Shown here: in pieces, positions 44,371 through 55,157 of the stretch | How the letters are laid out: each line of letters opens with the position of its first letter | Numbering within the stretch: position 1 is the first letter of the stretch | Position numbers and translations under genes: made by a program | Assembly (NCBI GenBank): GCA_037447655.1 | Contig: JBBHKE010001241.1 | Location: 49,894-113,893 of the forward strand | Reading direction: 5' to 3' | From: Zygnema cylindricum | Taxonomy: Eukaryota > Streptophyta > Zygnematophyceae > Zygnematales > Zygnemataceae | DNA: 64,000 nucleotides | The notes under the pieces: model-generated | The model's database searches: none | Seen by the model: the letters and a program-made list of their open reading frames with translations, nothing else | What the model was told of the DNA's origin: nothing

Positions 44371-44712
44371 CTATGCTACAGCTGTTCCGTCCGCGGGAGC
44401 AGATCTCACGGAATTCCACCACTGCAAAACTTTGTCCACATCTATACGCATCGCCCGTTTCCGATAAAAGAAACGGCAACTCGAATCTTGAGCGGGACAA
44501 GTAGGCCCCGTTTTTTCAAAAAGTTGATGGTGTTCTAAACCTACCCATCTAGAAGCTTCTTGATACACCTTTAAAACTCGAGGATCGTACTGTTTGAGTC
44601 CAAAAGGTACTAATTCTAATACTCGTTTTCCCTGTTGCATAAACATGATATGGTTCATGGTTCCATCTCCAGCCACACTAATAAACAGATCCGCCGATCC
44701 CATATGTAACAC
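44371..44712 (-). CDS. Glycosyltransferase 61-like protein, C-terminal exon only
   Basis: A splice acceptor (TTTTGTGCAG) precedes an open frame of 113 residues ending in TAG. VLHMGSADLFISVAGDGTMN, HIMFMQQGKRVLELVPFG and a basic tail (RKRAMRIDVDKVLQWW) match the C-terminal part of GT61/DUF563 family enzymes, where a conserved H-x-A-G-L-T-N segment is followed by the hydrophobic block and an IEL.P motif. GT61 enzymes are Golgi type II proteins that transfer xylose, arabinose or N-acetylglucosamine. Here the usual His-Gly-Ala segment reads VAGDGTMN, a notable deviation. No upstream exon is recognisable before the MITE-filled region beginning at 44843, so the gene has a very long intron or is a 5'-deleted relic. 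Confidence 0.6.
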   Translation of the reverse strand: MLHMGSADLFISVAGDGTMNHIMFMQQGKRVLELVPFGLKQYDPRVLKVYQEASRWVGLEHHQLFEKTGPTCPAQDSSCRFFYRKRAMRIDVDKVLQWWNSVRSAPADGTAVA

Positions 44713-44842
44713 CTGCACAAAAGACAAAACGAATACCGCAAAACCATTTTACTTTACTCCGTGTTTTTATTTACTTCACAAACTTTTGGAACCTATCCAA
44801 GACTAAAAACTTTAAAAAGGAAAGACAAAAATATGTATTCTT

Positions 44843-44989
44843 TAGTGTTGGGTATCGGGTAAATTCATATCGCGATAACTTCGATATTCGATATATCGAA
44901 TATCGATCGATATTCGATATATCGAATATCGATCGAGCAGACTCCTCGATATATCGTACCGAGACCAACATAAATTATCGCGATATATA
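44843..44989. mobile_element. hAT-like MITE, left end only (TAGTGTTGGG subfamily)
   Basis: Starts TAGTGTTGGGTATCGGGTA and contains repeated TCGATATATCGA words like the complete element at 46504-46855. No right terminus found. Confidence 0.7.
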
Positions 44990-45097
44990 GTATTTTTTAA
45001 ATTTAATATTTTATATTTTAATATGATATGTTATTTTAGCGAAAAATACAAATAGTCTAATACGCCACGTACGACGTGATTTTCGTTGCGTGACTTA

Positions 45098-45791
45098 GAG
45101 TGAGGTTCCATTAGGGAAAAAATGTCGTTGTTTAGTGAAAGCCGTACTTTCTCGTACAGTGTCGTACCAAAAAAAAATTGTCAGAAAAACAAGGCTACTG
45201 AATGAAGAATTTCATTCTCCACGTTTATGGGCGTAAACGTGGATCGTCGGATGCAAAACTGGATACGCCATCGTCTGACACTTTCAGTTTGCTACAAATA
45301 ACCCGGAGTAGGTCAATTCTCTGCGCCTTAACGAATAGCATCGTGCCTCGTGGAAAAGTGCACAAATATCCACGACGACCGTATGACCAGGTGGGTACAC
45401 GTCGCATATGACATGTGCCTTCCGCCAGGGAAGGATGCGATGCCATCGGAAGCCGTAAGAAATTTTTTGACGTAGGATATTGTTTCACGCTTCTGTTGCC
45501 ATCCACGAACCTTTCTGACATTTTCGTACGCTTTTACACATCTTAAGTTCCGTCCGCCCGTACAAATTTTATTTAATACGTTGTACGAGTCACTCGTTGG
45601 TACAAATATGTGGTCACAATTCGTTGTTAGAGATTCTCTGAAGAATAGCAGAATCGTATTATTCTACTACGTGGCCAAATCAAAGTGTGCCACGCAAAAC
45701 AAATGTCGGTTACTGATCTGACACAACGGAACGGTCGCTTGAGTAAACAAATTTTTGATGTTTACAGAGACCGCCTAATGGAACAACGCTC
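45098..45791. mobile_element. PIF/Harbinger-like MITE (694 bp)
   Basis: Ends GAGTGAGGTTCCATTAG and, inverted on the right, GAGCGTTGTTCCATTAG; TTA on each side (45095-45097 and 45792-45794). Contains an inverted CACGTTTATGGGCGTAAACGTGG hairpin near 45220. No transposase. Confidence 0.82.
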
Positions 45792-45925
45792 TTAAAGGTA
45801 GACGCCGCAAAATGTAACCGCCAAAAAAGTACAAATTATGTAATTCATATAATTAATTATTTGGGGTATGTTTACATGAGGAGGTCTTTGTAATAGTACG
45901 GACAACAAAATTTAGGTATTACAGA

Positions 45926-45957
45926 GGCTACCATAAAAACGCCTACTTTTGAACTAT
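45926..45957. mobile_element. Solo right end of CATAGTTC hAT-like family
   Basis: ACGCCTACTTTTGAACTATGG, preceded by CTACCATAAAA, matches the right end at 16967-16999. No left end nearby. The following 500 bp hold nothing recognisable. Confidence 0.65.
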
Positions 45958-46456
45958 GGTTGTAACACTCAATATGAATGCTGCAGCAATGAAGTCTGTT
46001 GAGTATCCCAAAAGGCCAAAAGTGAAGCGCTTTCTGTACGAATCATTTGTAAATACTGTACTGTAGTGAAGTGAACAAAACGTGCAGGGAATCGTGCGAG
46101 AATCTACAATACTATACTGTAATGAATAGGTTGTGCGCTGTTTAGTGCGTGGCTGCACTGAATTCTGATGCATACAGAATTGCAGAGTTGCCGACCGCAC
46201 ACAATACTTACGAACGTATCGAACGCGATACGTGCAGGATATCCAACAGGCAGAGGTCGCAAAAGTAAAAATTATAGATAACCGAAACCGACATTTTTTT
46301 TTTTCAAAATCTGAGTACCCGACGCCCGACCGGGTTATGTCACGATCCAAAATTGTTAACTGTTAACCGAAACGCGTTTACGAAAATAAAAGTCAAACGA
46401 AACTCGATTTCTTGCGACTACTCGTACCCGCCCGTACCCGAATAAGTACAAAATTA

Positions 46457-47323
46457 CACCGTGAATTGCTATTAGCGTATTGAAATAGATAGCGTAATGA
46501 AACTAGTGTTGGGTATCGGGTATGCGATAATTTCGATATTCGATATATCGAATATCGATCGAGCAGATTCCTCGATATATCGTACCGGGACCAACATAAA
46601 TTATCGCGATATATATCGCAAAAACTGGGTGTCCGTACAGTCCTAGTATGGAAAATTGTATGAATGGCCTTCGGTTGAAGGTTTGAAAAAAAAATCGGGA
46701 AAAAAAAATTAAATTTAATTCCTCGATATATCGGCGATACGATATATCGCGATAATTTGGTTTTCGATATATCGAAGCGATATATCGATTATTTGGTACC
46801 TGAAATTCGATATATATATCGATTATCGGCAAAAGGTCCTCGATACTCAACACTAAATGAAACAATTAGCGATATTTACGCTATTTGGGAATTTCAGTTT
46901 TTTCCAAAAAAATATTTATTCTAAATTTGATCAACTCTAATTTTTAAACTGATTTGTAATAATTGTCTCCGCATAATATCTTCACACTAAAATATGTGCA
47001 TTTACAAAATTGTTCAAATCGTACGCCGTCGCGTTTTTGTGACATCCGCGCCATTTTTTCCAAAGCACATTTACATGCGAGCGCGTTAGCGTAAATACTT
47101 TTTCTGTACTTTTTTACTTGAAAAAGTACAAAATAATACGGATCTGACAGTCCGTACACCACACTATTTAGAAGAGCACTATATTAGAGTTATGAACCCT
47201 ATTAGGTGGGGTACCTCAAATAACGTTCAAAAACATTTAGAATGATCAATTCTATTTGGGAATTTGCCTAAAAAAGCGGGGTACCTCAATTAGAGTCATG
47301 AATGCTAATAGCGATTCACGGTG
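46457..47323. mobile_element. CACCG-ended MITE interrupted by a hAT-like MITE
   Basis: Left end CACCGTGAATTGCTATTAG and right end CTAATAGCGATTCACGGTG; TA at 46455-46456 and 47324-47325. Without the insert at 46504-46855 the element is about 507 bp. Confidence 0.83.
46504..46855. mobile_element. hAT-like MITE, TAGTGTTGGG subfamily (352 bp)
   Basis: TAGTGTTGGGTATCGGG at the left and CTCGATACTCAACACTA at the right form the terminal repeats. A perfect 8-bp duplication AATGAAAC flanks it (46496-46503 and 46856-46863). The interior carries many CGATATATCG palindromes. Confidence 0.93.
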
Positions 47324-47606
47324 TAGCAGTACATCTCCCTTGTACCTTCCACGATACCAATAGTACAAAGTACAATAATGTTGGATAGTATGGACAGTAC
47401 AAAACCTTCAATTTTTTTCGTTTTTTACTTGCCCGACCTTAACCGATTTTTTTTTTGTTTTTTTCGTGAACCACCTGCCCGAATCCGCCCGACCCCCCAA
47501 ATTTGGCAACCAAATCTGTTCCGCATCCGACGCGGGCGGTCGGTTACCGGTCGGTTACGGTTTCGGTTGACCGTTTGCGACCTTTGCCAACAGGTGGCGG
47601 GAACTA

Positions 47607-47822
47607 CACCGTGTATCGCTATTAGTGTTAATGTTTTATCCGCCACTTAAAACATCTTTTCTCCGTACACACTTATCGGATTTCAGATCTGACGGTTGTG
47701 ATTGAAAGGTAAAATTCTCAGCTTCTTATTGGCGGTTTCAAATTGAAAATCGGACAGTTGTGTACCGAGAAAGATGTTTTAAGTGGCGAAAAAATTATCA
47801 ACACTAATAGCGATACAAGGTG
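47607..47822. mobile_element. CACCG-ended MITE with long inner inverted repeat
   Basis: Left CACCGTGTATCGCTATTAG and right CTAATAGCGATACAAGGTG, with TA at both flanks. A second inverted pair inside (CCACTTAAAACATCTTTTCTC and its inverse) makes almost the whole element a hairpin. Confidence 0.87.
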
Positions 47823-47824
47823 TA

Positions 47825-48060
47825 ATGTATAGATGTAGAGATGTATCAATGTATCGTTGTATTGATGCACTGATGTTTTGATGCATCAATGTATGGATGT
47901 ATGGATGTGTCAATGTATCGATGTACTTATGTATTGATGTATTGATGTGTTGATGTGTTGATGTGGAGTTTGGAAGAACACATCGATACAACAATGCATA
48001 TCTATACACCAACACATCAACACATCAATACATCAATACATATTAATACGTCAACAGATC
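47825..48060. repeat. 8-bp (ATGTATTG)n repeat with inverted second arm
   Basis: ATGTATTGATG-type units run to about 47972. After a short unique loop the inverse units (ACACATCAATACATCAATAC) run to about 48050, so the locus is a large imperfect palindrome. Confidence 0.88.
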
Positions 48061-49480
48061 ACTAGTAACAATATTTCGATGCAGTTTTTTTTACGCCCTC
48101 TAACCTTAAAACAACAACAACAGTAATATGACTCATTGTTTTTCCTCTTAATGGAAATTCTATAAATAGTTAAACAATCACGTCATATAGAACTGATTTA
48201 ATAAGTGAGATAAATAGCACTAAGCTAGACCTCACCCTAATAATGTTTACTATAATAATGGTTTACAGGGCATATACTTTACCCGTCGGTATTAGAGTAA
48301 ATCACTTTAGCGTTTTTTTCACCCGTAATTATAAATTAATTATAACAACATTACCCAAGTTGCCCAAAATAAGCTAATAACATCATTTAGTGTAGCTAAT
48401 TTTCCTAAATTGTTAGTACCAACACTTCACTATCTCTAATAACGATGAGACGGCGTACTCATTTTTTGGAAACAACACTGTTTTTTTGTGGAAAGTTCAA
48501 ATTTCAATAGAGTATAATATGACTTCACGTCTATATGTTTTTCCTTTTTTTTTTCCAAAAATCTCAAGAGTCAAGTCTTCACCAATTGGAGTAAGAAAAC
48601 CACGACACTTGGGTCATTACAAACAAAAAAAACATCTAATTTAAAAAAAGACCAAATTTTCTCACCTTTTCACGTGTTCAAAACAACAATTGAAAACAAA
48701 CTTTCTGCTATAGAGTTGAATGTTGCTTCACAAAAAACAAAATTAGACTGTCATTTCGAAAATTTTAGGCTCACGGTCAAAAGTTTAGAGATCAAATAAA
48801 TCAAGTTATATATAAAAAAAAGCCCTTCGATTAAATAGACAAAGTTGACAAAATCCTGTGAACAATTAGTTATATTTTACCATTCCATAGTATATATGCT
48901 TTTAGCATATATGTATTTGAATTGAAAATATTTTATCCATTTCGAGTATAGTGAAGCAGGCAAGGCGATTTATTTTGGAAAAACTATTAAAAAATTGCAA
49001 ATTGATATATAAATTGAGGTCATTTATTTTTATAGACGCAATGAAATTTGTAAAGAACTAATTTAAACTAATTTTTTGGAACACATCAAAAAAATTAGAA
49101 AAAATGTAAAAAAAAGCAAGGAAACGAACACGACAATCACGACAAGAAAACAAAACAAAAAACAAAAGATAAAAAAAACTTCATCATGAACTTAAAGCAA
49201 ATTGTTATTTTATTACTATTATTAGTTTCTTAATAGGGATTTCCTGCGAGCTTTACTTTCCTATACATCAAAACTGAAATAAAAAGTTATAAAATAAAAA
49301 GGGGGGAAAATGAAGATTTGGCGAATTTCCTATGAAACTAGACCTCTTACTGAAACTACAATATTCTCACCAAAGTTTTCTAGAGCGTTTGGATTGCTTG
49401 TCAAATATTTGCAAGCGTTCCTTTCCAAAAAAAAAAAACTAACTACAAAGTCTTTACTTTTTTATTCATATTATATTTCC
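48061..49480. other. AT-rich spacer, nothing recognised
   Basis: No exons or element ends. The small open frame at 49310-49615 has no recognisable domain. Confidence 0.4.
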
Positions 49481-49600
49481 TCTTTCCATTTTCTTTTCTT
49501 TAGTTGTTTCTCTTTCCTTTTCCCTTTTCCCTTTTTCTTTTTCTTTTTCAATTTTCCTTTTCCTTTTTTTTCTCATTTCCCTTTTTCCAGCTTACCCTCC
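49481..49600. repeat. T/C-rich (TTTCCC)n-like tract
   Basis: Dominated by TTTCCTTTTCCC units. The rest of 49601-50520 is AT-rich with no gene. Confidence 0.75.
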
Positions 49601-50520
49601 ATTCTCTATGGCTAGTCAAAACGACAAAAAACCAAAATCCAAAACCTAATTCCCATGAGGAAAATAGTATATCACATTGTAATTTCGGGACCACGAAAAT
49701 ATTTGCCAAAAACCTTTCAATTTCAAACAACCTTCTTATGAGTCAAAAAATAGTTTTGACTCAAGTAATTGTTTTGGTTTTTGTCCATGATATTTTTACA
49801 AAACTTGAAACAAATATATACTTTGGGGCACCAAAAACCGCAAATTTCAACTTTGATTTAGACCGAAAAGTTGGAAATTCCAAAAAAGAATAATGTTAAA
49901 AATGATGTTTTAAATGACGTGGAAGATTTTAAGAATTTATAGCAAAATGGTGTAAATTTTGATGATGTAGAGGTACAAAACGTTGTCGAACTTTAATAGA
50001 AAAAAAAAAATCAAGACTTTTGTTTAGTAAGCAAATTTTTGGCATCGATTCCAAAAAACATTGAAGAAGGGTCTCCAAGTAAAGTCCTTTAATTAGAAGT
50101 TGTAAATACCAATAAAAATGTAACAATGTCTGCAAACAACCCAAATAAAAATTTACAATCGAAGTTTTCGGCAAATTTTAACCAAAAAAAATAAAAATAA
50201 ATCAATAACGTTCAGAAAAGATTCAACCAGAGAACTAAAGAAAAGGTGTGTTCACAATTAGCAATTTAGTCTCAATAAAAAAAGATGGACATTAACTCCA
50301 AAACTTGTTGGGCAAAAACGACAAAAGCCGTATCCTTTCTAAGCCTACGTTTTCATTTTTGTCCCAACATATTCCTCTTTAATTCTTTTTTTTCCTCTTT
50401 TTATTTGTTATTATTAAGTTCCACGATGTCGGCAAATTAATTTCTATTTTGTTTGGATTTTGTTTCCACTTTCATTCACAAATTTTAAAGAAAAATTCAC
50501 TATTCCTCATTAGATCTTTC

Positions 50521-50830
50521 TTTGCCTAAATTCTCTCCCCAAACTTTCTTGATCGCAGCCTCCATCATCCCCCTCTCGCACTTTTCTATTCCCCCTCCTT
50601 TCTGCTCCCTTCATCCCTATCCTCTCTCCCTTTTCTCCTCCTCGTGCTTATCCGCCCCTTTCCCTCCCCCTCTGTCCTCCTCCTTTATCCCCTCTTTCTC
50701 TTCCTCCTCTCTTCCCTCTCTCTCTCCCTCGCTTTTGCTCTCCCACTTTTTCCTTTCCTCTCTATTTTACACCTCTGCCTCCACCTGTCTCTCCCTCTTT
50801 CCCTTCTCCCTTTTTCCACTCCTTCGTTCA
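50521..50830. repeat. Pyrimidine-rich tract
   Basis: CCTCCTTTCTCTCC-type sequence on the + strand for about 300 bp, followed at 50889-50970 by an A/G-rich stretch. Confidence 0.85.
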
Positions 50831-51261
50831 CCAAAATTTATGGTTTACCAAAAGTAGATTCTCTCAAAGCGTCATTATTCTCACCAAAATTAAAAAAAAA
50901 GAAAAAAGAAAAAAAAGGGGGTAAAGAAAACAAAAAAAAAGAGTAAAAGAAGAAAAAAAAAAGAAAGGGCGACAGTGACGGGAAAATAAAAAGGGTAAAG
51001 AAAAAGGTAAAGAAATGAGGCATCTATTTGATTGCAACGGATTTCCTCTCCTTTATCGTCGGCAAATATTACTTCTGAACAAAAACTAGAAGACAAAAAA
51101 GAAAAAAACGAAGCAATCAAAACTTACCACTTGCATTCAATTTCTTTAAAATATCTGAAGTCGCCTAAAATTTTTGCAAATTTTTAGTTCCCACGGTCAT
51201 TAAATATGACTCAATTTCTCCTCCAAATTGAGATAGTTTTACTTCAATCGTAAACCTGTGG

Positions 51262-51320
51262 AGTGGGAGAGGGAGAGAGAGAGGGAGAGGGAGAGGGAGA
51301 GGGAGAGGGAGAGGGAGAAA
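51262..51320. repeat. (GGGAGA)n microsatellite
   Basis: About nine hexamers, the same unit as in 24916-24945 and in the glyoxalase intron. No gene at 50970-52480. Confidence 0.92.
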
Positions 51321-51322
51321 AA

Positions 51323-52480
51323 TGAGAAAAGAGAGAGGCAGAGAAACGTCGAGGCAAAGGGGTAGAATTGATAGGAAAAGAAAAGTTGGGAGAGAAAGGA
51401 TCTGGGCGAAGAATAGCGCTAATGACAAATAGTGAATTCAATTACAAGCATCGATTTTAAAAACGTTAAAATTGTGACTGAAAGTCAAAATAAAACTTAA
51501 ACGAAATAGAAAATAAGTTTGCCCACATCGTGAAACTTAGTAAAAAACAAAAAATAAAATAAGAAAAAAAAACGGTGATATGAAAACGTAGACTTACAAA
51601 GGATTACGGCCTTGTGCTTTTCGTCCATCCAGCTGATGAGTTAATGCCCATTTTTTTTTTTGAAAAGGAATTTTTAATTTGTGACTGCAGCGATGTACAT
51701 TCACAAGATGGGTACACATTTTTTTTTTTAAGTCTTTCAAAGAATCTTTTTCTCTTATCCCACCACATTTTTACGCTCATCTATTGTTTTATTGTTTGCG
51801 TAAATTTGCGCAAAACATTAACTATTGTTACCTTAGGGTTTTTCGTCGACATTGTTCTACTTAGATAGTTATTCATGACTTTTAATCGAGGGACTTTACT
51901 CAAAGACCCACTTCCAATATTTTTTAAAATCGATGCCAAAAAATTGCGTACTAAACGAGAAACGTCGAAAACATTTGTTTCTTTTGAAGATTCGACAAGT
52001 TTTTGTGCCTCTACGGCATCAAAAAGTTTGAAATTTTTACCCTAAAGTCTCGATAATTTCTACATCACTTAAAACATCATGGTAACAGTATTTTCTTTCA
52101 AATATTTCTACATATCGGTCTTAAGGTTGAAACGGTTAAAATGTTTAAAATGGTTAAAATCTGTGGTTTATGTACATTATACATGTTTAATTATATTAAA
52201 AAATTTAATTAATTAATTAATTATCAATTACATATTAAAAAATAATGTTTATTTTAAATTATATATCTGCTTTAAGCTTCATGAAATGTTTTGTGGATGA
52301 AAATCTATCATTTGACTTATGAGAGAATTGTTTTTTTTGAAAATGATATTTTTTTTGCAATTTTTTTCTCAAACACGGTGTTAGATATAATATTTATTTT
52401 CTTCATGAGGATTAATTGTTAAATTTTGGGTTTTATTTCTTCAATTATTTTTGATCAGCTATAGAGAATGGAGAAAAAGC
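51323..52480. other. AT-rich spacer, nothing recognised
   Basis: Contains a TTAATTAATTAATTAATTA run near 52206 and otherwise unstructured AT-rich DNA. Confidence 0.4.
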
Positions 52481-52720
52481 TTAGAAAAGGGAAAAATATA
52501 AAAAGAGCGAAAAAAAGGGAAAGGGGAAAAATATTAAATCTTTCGAATAGGGAGCAAAAAAAAGGATAAGGAGCAAAAAAAAGGAGAGAAAATGAAAAGA
52601 AAAGAAAAAGAAAACAAAAAAACGAAAAGAAAAGGGAAACGGAAAAGCAAAATAAGGAAACAAAAAAAAAGAAACGAAAAAGGAAATGTATAAAGAAAAA
52701 GGAAAAGGAAAGGAAAATGA
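52481..52720. repeat. A/G-rich tract
   Basis: GGAAAAAG and AAAAGGAAAAGG units on the + strand. No coding signal. Confidence 0.8.
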
Positions 52721-55157
52721 AGATTTAGTTTTTTAAGTCAAAAACTATTTATTGAAAATTAGACGTCTAACCTAAAATTGTTTAATTAGTTTATTAGAAC
52801 GTCTTCAATCCAATAACGTTGTAGGTGGTTTTGCGACGTATTGGTTTTTTTCTCCTGTTCATCGAATATCGACCTCGATAGGGACATGGGTGGCTGGGTC
52901 GCATACCGCTGGTCAAATTTAAATTGTGCCACGTGTCGAATATTGAAGAAAGATATTCAATATACAACACGTATTGGGATACACGGTACTGTACTTTTTT
53001 TCTGCCATCTGTTACGTACTATGCGTCCATACAAGTACAGACTAGTATTTCTGAGTACCGTACCATAGCCGCACACTTGGAAGTCGTGCGATTGCCGTAC
53101 TTGTTTTTACTCACAAAACGTCAGATTTGAACGCAGCTTCGTCCCATGTCCAGGTGGTGCCAGACCGTAGTTCCGTACGCTACATGTACCCCCCATAGGT
53201 TGCGATTGGACGATGATGCGGGTTTTCACATACGGCACCACACCAGGCATACATGAATATATTGTTCCGTGTGATGTAACGACAGTTCCTGTATGGCTGC
53301 AGATGTCGGTGAAAAAACGACCCTACATGGCTACATCGACACAGTCCGATATTTAACTCAGCAGACGAGTACCGTACAAGGCTGCACTGCAAAATTAGTG
53401 ACATGATTGGACCATTGAAATATCTTTGGGATCTGCATGTGTCTATGGAGATTCGTGCTTTTCAATTTGAATGAGGCGTCTTCAACCGTCCAGAGTATGG
53501 ATCTCCATCCGATTTCTCTATCATCAGATTCTGGCATGATGCAGGAGCGAATAGGAGCTCGTCGGCAGTGACGAGAGCTCACAAGTTGCTGACTCCTTCA
53601 AAAAGGTGCCGGCCACGATGGACAAAAATGAGCGCTTTTCCCATTTGCTGGCAACACTTTTATCACAGAACGAGCCGGCGGGCACTTACCTGCCGGCCTG
53701 GAACTGACTGCTGAGATATATCTCCCTGCCACGTGCCTATCGCCAATAGAAGAACCTGGAATTTAAGCATCAGTGGCCGTTGCTTGGTGGCGTCCGGGCA
53801 GACCAAAAAATATAACGCTTCACGCGTGACGCCAATGGACTTAAAAGTTAAAACGCTTTGGACGCTTTGAACATTGAATTGACCGTGTGAATCTCATCGG
53901 AGCGGATGGACGAAACCTATTTTACACGCGTAAGATAGCCATTTGAATGGCATAATAGAGATCTTGGGCCACTGAAATAACTAATATTCGTTTTCGCCTT
54001 ACCATTGTCCGCCACGTCGCAATTTGTTTGAGTAAGACGCGTGTTTTGTGTGGCAGAACTACAGAACCCTAATTATTCCCGCTTTGGGGGACGCTTGTCG
54101 AACCGTCTGTTTTTTGTCCGTCCTTTTTTTTCGTTTGATTTTTTTTTGTTTTTTTCTTTTATGTTTGGCCGTTCTATTTTTTTTTTTTGCCGGTTTGTGT
54201 TTCGCCTGTTTGCCTTTCATTTCGAGGCATTGGGAAGTGCGAAGAACCACTCAGGTCATCAGTCTTCAGACAGTTCAAATTTGCAGCGCCATGGCTGTTG
54301 CTGGTCTAACACGTGTCGTCAAGTCAAATGCCTGACCTGTCGAATTCACACTGCTATTGGCCATCACTTTATTGTGCGCACTAGATATTCTGTACGAAAC
54401 TGTAACTACCAAGTCTTCTTGTACTAATGAAGTAGCAAGTATATATTTCAGTGTTGTTCTCAGCTTATGACAAGTACAGTACTGCCTTTACTTACATATT
54501 TTAACGGTTATCCTACCACTTTTTAATTTTAAGTTTCAACTATTTTGAAATAATCTTCTTCTACGTCAAAGTTTTTTTTACTAGTGGACTTGTATGTTTA
54601 CAAACAGAATCTATTTTTAGCTTTTATCCTTTTGAGCCTTTTATTCATTTAGCTTTTCATATTTGCAATTAAACTTATTCCTACTCCTTCACATTTATAT
54701 TTACTTTTTTGTTTTTGGTTCCTTTTTGAATGTGATGCTTGCCGACAAACAACATTTGTTCAGTTTGAAGACCGCAATAGAAAGTTAAAAGAGATTTATC
54801 TATCGTTTCCAGAAAGAAGAGGATGGAGTAGCAAGGCATCTAAGGCAGCATCTTTGCAAATCTGTTCGATACTCGACTGTATCTCATATCTATAATGAAG
54901 GATTCTCTAGACTTAGGCTGTTTCTAAAACTATTGTGATTCTCAGTCATTCACAGATTCTTCACAGCAGCCAGCATTGAGAGGGTGGCGCCCAGGACCCT
55001 TTTTTGAGCCTCTTGAACATTTTGTTAAACAGTTTGTTGAACATTTTTGGATGATTTTGTATTCAGCAATGACATGGAGTGAGGACCGGAAGTAATTTTT
55101 GAAGAGACTTGATTACGGTGTCTCCTTCTGCTCAGGGAAATAAGTGACATCCAGACT
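52721..55157. other. Spacer and probable 5' region of the NTMC2T5-like gene
   Basis: No recognisable exon. The interval 53580-54060 is more GC- and CpG-rich than its neighbours and may be a promoter or an old element. The last few hundred bases should contain the 5' leader of the gene starting at 55158, possibly with a leader intron. Confidence 0.4.

Noticed and set aside
53580-54060. GC-richer island with a short ATG frame considered as a gene
   Set aside because: The frame beginning near 53620 is only about 29 codons and has no recognisable domain. It may be a promoter-like region or old repeat.
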